This document shows, in pieces, positions 58,708 through 64,000 of a stretch of DNA of 64,000 nucleotides. The position numbers and the translations under genes were made by a program. Where the stretch lies: positions 13,038,001 to 13,102,000 of the forward strand of contig CM049308.1 in assembly GCA_026874595.1 (NCBI GenBank), given 5' to 3'. The DNA comes from Sipunculus nudus (lineage: Eukaryota > Annelida > Sipuncula > Golfingiida > Sipunculidae). The stretch's first letter is position 1; every line of letters starts with the position of its first letter. Under the pieces are notes generated by a model. That model made no database searches, had not been told where the DNA came from, and saw only the letters and a program-made list of their open reading frames with translations.

Positions 58708-61581
58708 TTATTGTTGATTTTGTCCTTCTAGAATGTAATCTAGAGGGGACTTTATTTTTATATTGTTTTTTGGTTGTGTGTAATCGTGTTGATATTTAAG
58801 TAGTTTTATTGTGTCCAGTTCTTTTATTCTTTCATAGGAGTTTGTTGCTTGTTCTTTTAAATATTCAGTGATTTTGGGGGTGTTTGTTTTTTCTCTTAAT
58901 TCGTCTGTTTTTCTTAGTTTGTGTGTTCTGAGAATGGCTCTCAGTGCTTTATTTTGTGTGATTTCTAGTTTATTTAACATTGTTTTTCCAGCGCCTAGGA
59001 ACGCAATGGACCCATATGTGCCTATAGGGCGGATCCATTGTTTGTACAGGTAGCTTGCCGTTTCTATTTTCGGTCCGTCATGTTTGTAGCACAGAGCTTT
59101 TAGAATATTTACTCTGTTCCACATTCTTTGGATTATATTTTCGATGTGTGGTTTCCAGGTGGCTCTTGAGTCGAATGTTACACCTAGAAATTTTGCCTCT
59201 TTGTGTTCTTTGAGGTCCTCTCCTAATAATTCTAGGGGCTCGAAATATTTGGGTTTTTTAGCTTTTGTGAATAAAACAGTTTGTGTTTTTGAGGGGTTTA
59301 AGCGGACTCTCCAGTCGTCGCACCAATCTTCTATTCTTTGTAATTGGGCCTGTACTTTATTTCTGGAGTATTTTGGGTTCGTGTCGGTCGACCAGATGGC
59401 GATGTCGTCAGCGTATTGTGATACGCATAGTTGTTGTCCTGATTTGGGGATGTCATTTACATACATTATGTATAGTAGAGGGCTGAGAACAGAGCCCTGG
59501 GGGGTCCCTGCTTTAAGAGTTATTTCCTGTGATAGGGTCCCTTTAACTTTTACTCTAAGTGTCCTGTTGTGTAAGAAGGATGAAATTAGTCTGATTATTT
59601 TATTTGGTAGATGGGATTTCATTATTTTGTATCTGATTCCGTCGGACCATACGGAGTCAAAAGCCTTTTCCACATCGAGGAATGTGGCCAGGGTATATTG
59701 ACTCCGTTTAAAGCCTGTGGTTATTGATTGGCTAAGTCGGAGGATGTGGTCGGTGGTGGATCTGCCCGCTCTGAACCCGGACTGATCTTGGTTAAAATAT
59801 GGGCCCCCCAATTCGGGAGGTCGGTTGTCCAAAAACGTGGTTATTCTATTTTTTAGGATTTTTTCAAATAATTTTCCTATGCAGGGGAGTAAGCTGATAG
59901 GTCTGAAATTTGTTGGTTTGTCTTGTGTTTTGCCGGGTTTTGGAATCATTGTTACTATGGCTTTTTTCCAATCGTCTGGGAAGTATCCCCAGTTAATGCA
60001 GAGTGTGTATAATTTCGCTATTCTTTCTAAACAGGTGTCGGGGAGTTTTTTTAATATTACGTAGTTAATGTTGTCTTCGCCTGGGGCTGATTTTCCCTTG
60101 GCTGTTTTAAGTGCGCGTTTTATTTCAATTAGCGCAACGGGCCTGACTGCGGGATCATTATCATCTGTTTCATTTATTTGTGTTTGTAATGGTTTGAATA
60201 AAGTCGGGTTGTTTTCTATAGTTTCAGTTACTGTATCATAGAGTTCCTCATTAAAATCTTCATCTTCTGGTGTTGTGTGTATTTTTTCCAGTGTGTTCGC
60301 GAATAAATCTGCTTTGCTTTGTGGGGTTTCGGCTACAGAGCCGTCGGGTTTTAACAGCGGTTGGGATTGCCCTGTGCTGGGATTTGTTCTTGTGTTTGAG
60401 TATTGTTTGAATTTATTCCAAAATTGTTTTGTGTTTGTTTTATCATCTAAGCTATTTATGTAGTCTGTCCATTGTGTGCGTTTTTGTTCTAGGATAGCTT
60501 TTTGTGTTAGTTTATTTATTCTGTTATATAAATGGTTCGCTTCGGCCGTGCGGGCCCGTTTTTGATAATTTCGGACTCGGCGACGCAGTTTTACAAGTTC
60601 CCTGATTCTGGGCGTGAAGTGCCACCAATTTCTATTTTTATTTATTTTTTCAGGCGCTACTATATTAATAGCTTCGGTGATGGACTGGGTCATCTCGTAT
60701 GTCAGGTTATCGATCTGGAGGTGGGTAATAACATCCGCCTCGTCAGGATCGGTCATTTTTTCGTCCGTGTATTTTTGGAATTTTTCCCAGTCTGCGTTTT
60801 TCAGGTCTCTGAATTTTTTTGGGGGCGCGACCTGTGGTGCCCAGTTTATATCTAAATGGATTGGGAGATGATCTGAACCTATATCCTCTCCCACATAATA
60901 TTCAGAACTTAAAGCTAATTCTGGCGTGGCTAGAGCGAGGTCTAGTATGTTCCACGCTCCGTTTGCGGTGTTAAAGTAAGTCGGGTTTTCGTCATTTAAT
61001 AGTATTAAATTACCGTCTGAGAGTTCATTCATTAATATTCTCCCAGACTCGTTTGTGTATCGCGCTCCGTAATTTTCATGAGGGGCGTTCAGGTCTCCGA
61101 GGATTATGTAATTTTTGCTGTTATTTCTGATTTTTTGGAATATTTGCGGTTGTAATTTGTTTTGTGGCGGATTGTAATAAACTATTATATCTAGGGGGGA
61201 GGTTGTGTTTTGTTCGTTGTTTATGCGCACGGAGAGGGCTTCTGCTTTAAAATGCCCGAACCATTTGTTTATAGTATAGTTTAGTTGTCTATCTATACAA
61301 ATGGCCGTGCCCCCTCCGGCTCCTGTTTTTCTGTCTGCTCTGATTAAGTCGTAGGGTCCCATCGAGAAATGGGTACCCGGTTTGAGTTTTGTTTCTGTTA
61401 TCAGAGCGATTTGTATGTGGTTTCTTGTTAAATAGTTTAATAAACTTTGTTTTTTGGTGGTGAGACTGTTTGTGTTTATGTGTATGATCTTGAGTTTGTC
61501 GTTTGTGGTGTTAGTGGGGGTGCTTGTGCTACTATTACTATTATTTACAATATCGAATTTCTCTGTTTTGGGTTGTATTAG
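58708..61581 (-). CDS. Family B ORF2 (B6): endonuclease/reverse transcriptase, full length
   Basis: Open frame of 957 codons back to a CTA at 61579-61581 that overlaps the ORF1 stop TAA; first Met at 61362 (884 aa from there). Motifs as in B3: GDLNAPH, GSDHLPI, SAPGED, FLDVEKAFDSVW, GTPQGSVLSPLL and YADD 650-653. The segment before the first Met contains the conserved HINTNSL and ITETKL endonuclease parts. B1 and B3 have CTG where this copy has CTA, so that codon itself may not be the start. No disruption seen. Confidence 0.87.
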   Translation of the reverse strand, partial: LIQPKTEKFDIVNNSNSSTSTPTNTTNDKLKIIHINTNSLTTKKQSLLNYLTRNHIQIALITETKLKPGTHFSMGPYDLIRADRKTGAGGGTAICIDRQLNYTINKWFGHFKAEALSVRINNEQNTTSPLDIIVYYNPPQNKLQPQIFQKIRNNSKNYIILGDLNAPHENYGARYTNESGRILMNELSDGNLILLNDENPTYFNTANGAWNILDLALATPELALSSEYYVGEDIGSDHLPIHLDINWAPQVAPPKKFRDLKNADWEKFQKYTDEKMTDPDEADVITHLQIDNLTYEMTQSITEAINIVAPEKINKNRNWWHFTPRIRELVKLRRRVRNYQKRARTAEANHLYNRINKLTQKAILEQKRTQWTDYINSLDDKTNTKQFWNKFKQYSNTRTNPSTGQSQPLLKPDGSVAETPQSKADLFANTLEKIHTTPEDEDFNEELYDTVTETIENNPTLFKPLQTQINETDDNDPAVRPVALIEIKRALKTAKGKSAPGEDNINYVILKKLPDTCLERIAKLYTLCINWGYFPDDWKKAIVTMIPKPGKTQDKPTNFRPISLLPCIGKLFEKILKNRITTFLDNRPPELGGPYFNQDQSGFRAGRSTTDHILRLSQSITTGFKRSQYTLATFLDVEKAFDSVWSDGIRYKIMKSHLPNKIIRLISSFLHNRTLRVKVKGTLSQEITLKAGTPQGSVLSPLLYIMYVNDIPKSGQQLCVSQYADDIAIWSTDTNPKYSRNKVQAQLQRIEDWCDDWRVRLNPSKTQTVLFTKAKKPKYFEPLELLGEDLKEHKEAKFLGVTFDSRATWKPHIENIIQRMWNRVNILKALCYKHDGPKIETASYLYKQWIRPIGTYGSIAFLGAGKTMLNKLEITQNKALRAILRTHKLRKTDELREKTNTPKITEYLKEQATNSYERIKELDTIKLLKYQHDYTQPKNNIKIKSPLDYILEGQNQQ

Positions 61582-62828
61582 CGTGATAAGGCAGGGAATT
61601 CCTGCCTGTAGAGGTTATTTGTCTGTTTTATTTTCCTAACGTTTTCTTCAACAGTGCGTGGATGCACTGTGAAGTAGTAGGCATGTTTATGTCCTACTGC
61701 TAGTATGTTACATATCTCCGAGAGGGTTTTTTCTGGGAGGAGTTCAGTCATTATTGTGGCCATGTATGTTAGGTTTTTCGTTGCTTGGTTTTCGGTTTGT
61801 TTGAGGTTTGTGTTTTGGGTGGGTTGGGTGCAGTTGCTTTTTAAGTTCCATGCGGGGCGGGCGGGCAGGGGGGCTGGGAGGAGTGGTTGTTTAGTTGTTT
61901 TTTCTTTGTTTAGTTTATCGTTTTTTCTGTATTCTGCTGAGGCTCTTTTGTAAATTGGGCAAGATTTAAAGCTTGCAATGTGAGGGCCCTGACAGTTTGC
62001 GCATTTTGCGTCTTGTTTTTGTTTGTCGCACTCTTTTATGGTGTGGCCTTGGTTGCCGCATCGGAGGCATCGTGTGGGTTGTTTGCAAAATTTGGAGGTG
62101 TGGCCTAACCGCTGGCAATTAAAGCATTGTGCTATTTCATGGAGTTCCTCGTATTTTGTCAATTTGTATGTTTTGTTCTCGAACTTGATTGGTGCGGTGG
62201 TGGCTTTAGAGTACATTTCGTGTGTAGTGTATGTGAGTTTGACAACTGTGCTGTTGCCCAGTCTGTGTGCCGCTGTGACGCCTGTGTTTTTCAGTGTGTC
62301 CAGGATGTGTTTATTTGTTATTTCTGTGGGGACGCCTTTGATTACGCCTTTTGTGGTGTTTTGTTTATGTGGTTTGTTTGTAGCGTGGTTGTTTGTGGCA
62401 ATTGTTGTTTGTGTTTCCATGTCTGTTTCTTCGTTGTTTGTTGGTGTGGTAGTTGTGTTGGCAGATGTTTGTTCTGGGGTTTTGTTTGGTGATTTGTTAT
62501 TTTGTTTGTTTGTTGTTGGGGTTGATTGTTTTGGTTTTTTGCTGGTGGTTTGTTGTTCTGGGGTTTCGTTTTGGTTGTTGGTTGGCGAGATGCATTTCCG
62601 TTTTGGCGAGTCTGTTGTGGTTTTATCCTGTATTTTGTTCATTTGAATTTGGATCGGTGTGGGGGTTGGGTCTGCTAGTTTTGTTTTGGTTTTGGTTGAG
62701 GGTCTGGTGGGTTTGATTTTCTTTCTGTCAGGCTGTATCACTGATTGTGGTGTGTTGAGGTTTGCTATTTCGTTTAATGCCGCTTCGCAGCATTTAAGCG
62801 CAGGCGAGTCGGGGGTTGTTTGTGTGAC
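61578..62828 (-). pseudogene. Family B ORF1, divergent lineage (B6), 5' end lost
   Basis: Gag with the same order as B1: Thr/Lys/Asn-rich N-terminal part, GVIKGVPTEIT region, knuckles CFNCQRLGHTSKFC, CLRCGNQGHTIKEC and CANCQGPHIASFKSC, and an end at FPALSR. By eye it shares only roughly 60% of residues with the B1 Gag. The frame stays open from the GTG at 62741 to the A6 junction (CCEAALNEIANL matches SCEAALQTLDRDL of B1), so the start codon is beyond the break. Interrupted by A6 rather than decayed. Confidence 0.82.
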
Positions 62829-64000
62829 TTGCGGTCCCAGCAGCCGTGGAGAACGGACGTGCCTGGGAGCAGCTCTAATTAGACCACCACCGCCTAATTA
62901 GTCAAGTGGACAGAGACGCGGAGACACAGCAGACTCACTGGCGCCTAACTTCCCAGTCAAGCTATTCACATTAGTGATTAGCGAGTCTGGTGATAGGAGC
63001 CACCCACAACAGTCCTCTTTAGGACTAGTCTATCTTTTTCAGCTTTTCAGCTTTTCAGTACTGCCATCTCCAAACAAGTGCATCTTAGCTAGGGCTTAGT
63101 TCTATAAGTTAAGGTTACTTTAGGGGAATCAGGTAAAGTATCACTTTTTCGAATTTTCTTGTTGGCTCCGGGGTAGGTGAAACCTACAAAGAACTAATTA
63201 ACAGATACCCGCTCTCGGTACAGTTAATTAACTCATTCATTGAGCCTGCTCTCGGCTCAAGGGCTAGCTCTCGGCCCGACCGTCCACAAAGCTCACAGTT
63301 TTAAGCCCGGCTCTGGGTAAAAAACTGCTGAACAGAGCCCGCTCTCGGCTCGCTGGCTCACGGATCATCTGAAGATAAGTTGTCTTCCACGCTCTGGAAA
63401 CAACCTATCTACTGAAAAGAGAAATCGTAGCCTGAACAGGTACGAGCAATCGGGGCGAAAATAGAGGCAGGAGGCGGAGAGAGAATCCAAAAGTATTTTA
63501 TTGCCCGAACGGGAATAAAATAATAAGACCCGACAGAGGAGCGAGGTCAAAAAGGGCGAGAGGAAAAGCCCGATATATTCCCAAAAGGAATATATCGAGA
63601 AAGGTCGGGAAACCAAAATACTGCCCGAGCGGGAGTATATCTAGACAATTCAGTGAGAGGGCACTGAATAAAAGAATGGCGGAAGCACTTACCAGGCTGT
63701 TGGTGCTTTCTCAGAGGGAAAGAGAAGTGATCCCGGGTCTCACCCAGATCACAGGTGGGCTGCAGCAGGCAGCAAGGCACGGGCCTGACGCCCTCCAGAT
63801 GATTACGGGGCTCATCACGGAGAGCATCGGTAGAGCGCAGGCGGCGGACGTGCGGACCGAGATGGAGGGTCGAGGCGCGAACAAGGGTTCGGCCTCACAG
63901 AGCCCAGCAGGCGAGGGAGCGATGCAAGGGGCATCGAACTCGCCAAGCTCTACGCTGGGTTCCCCGAGCTCGGTACCGGCCACCCCGACAGGGGACGCCA
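62829..64000 (+). mobile_element. Family A LINE copy A6, 5' part, runs off the right edge
   Basis: Begins GCGGTCCCAGCAGCCGTGG, a full-length 5' end, followed by the AGTCCT hairpin and the hairpin chain. Plus strand, head to head with B6. The 3' end and target-site duplication are outside the window. Confidence 0.9.
63676..64000 (+). CDS. Family A ORF1 (A6), first 108 codons
   Basis: N-terminal part of the Gag (MAEALTRLLVLSQRERE onward), the same as in A1-A5 up to about residue 108 (PATPTGDA). The zinc knuckles lie beyond the window end. ATG 63676-63678 sits after the leader hairpin. Integrity of the rest cannot be judged. Confidence 0.88.
   Translation, partial: MAEALTRLLVLSQREREVIPGLTQITGGLQQAARHGPDALQMITGLITESIGRAQAADVRTEMEGRGANKGSASQSPAGEGAMQGASNSPSSTLGSPSSVPATPTGDA

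Larger units (their letters stand above)
57869..62828 (-). mobile_element. Family B copy B6, proximal 3'UTR, full ORF2 and truncated ORF1
   Basis: Continuation of B6: hairpin units 3 (57975) and 4 (58462), complete ORF2, then an ORF1 of a different lineage, interrupted at about 62829 by A6. ORF2 and 3'UTR are nearly identical to B1/B2/B4 while ORF1 is clearly diverged, so the copy looks chimeric. Confidence 0.87.

Overview
This 64 kb window is eukaryotic and consists almost entirely of non-LTR retrotransposons (LINEs) with Jockey-clade-like proteins: a Gag with three CCHC-type zinc knuckles, and a Pol with an APE-type endonuclease followed by a reverse transcriptase with a F/YADD box and no visible RNase H. 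I see no host gene, tRNA, rRNA, CRISPR array or bacterial feature. The element types suggest an arthropod, but the species cannot be read from the sequence.

There are three families. Family A (about 6.3 kb, GC-rich) is present five times with both ORFs intact plus one copy cut by the window end: A1 3328-9641 (-), A2 9648-15955 (-), A3 18635-24930 (+), A4 45699-52009 (-), A5 52021-57868 (-, 5'-truncated in its 5'UTR only), A6 from about 62829 (+). The copies differ by only a handful of bases and most are flanked by target-site duplications, so they are young. Family B is AT-rich, with a T/G-rich plus strand. It has Gag, Pol and a very large structured 3'UTR of more than 4 kb. It forms the backbone: B1 1-3327 (+15969-15996), B2 15997-18634 and 24931-27988, B3 29838-34140, B4 34161-39890, B5 39891-42433, B6 42434-45698 and 57869-62828. 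All six lie on the minus strand, head to tail, with the (GATA)n/(GGATA)n 3' tail of one copy joined directly to the 5'-truncated end of its neighbour. Family C is Gag-only: C1 27989-29829 and the fragment C2 37486-38041, both minus strand. It shares the B 3'-terminal sequence and has its own 5-bp tail repeats.

A uniform-orientation, head-to-tail, variably 5'-truncated array without clear target-site duplications for B, a Gag+Pol partner with an outsized 3'UTR, a Gag-only partner, and a T/G-rich strand running toward the inferred chromosome end together resemble the HeT-A/TART/TAHRE telomeres of Drosophila. My leading hypothesis is a retrotransposon telomere or subtelomere, with the centromere to the left and the chromosome end to the right, later invaded by family A. 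This is inference; a heterochromatic nest remains possible.

The noncoding parts are unusually structured: covarying hairpin repeats in the B 3'UTR, a chain of hairpins in the A 5'UTR, and an AGTCCT/AGGACT hairpin shared by the A 5'UTR, B 5'UTR and B 3'UTR. The B ORF2 has no AUG ahead of its endonuclease domain. Nested order: the B array came first; C1, C2 and the A copies inserted into it; A2 and A5 inserted into the target sites regenerated by A1 and A4.
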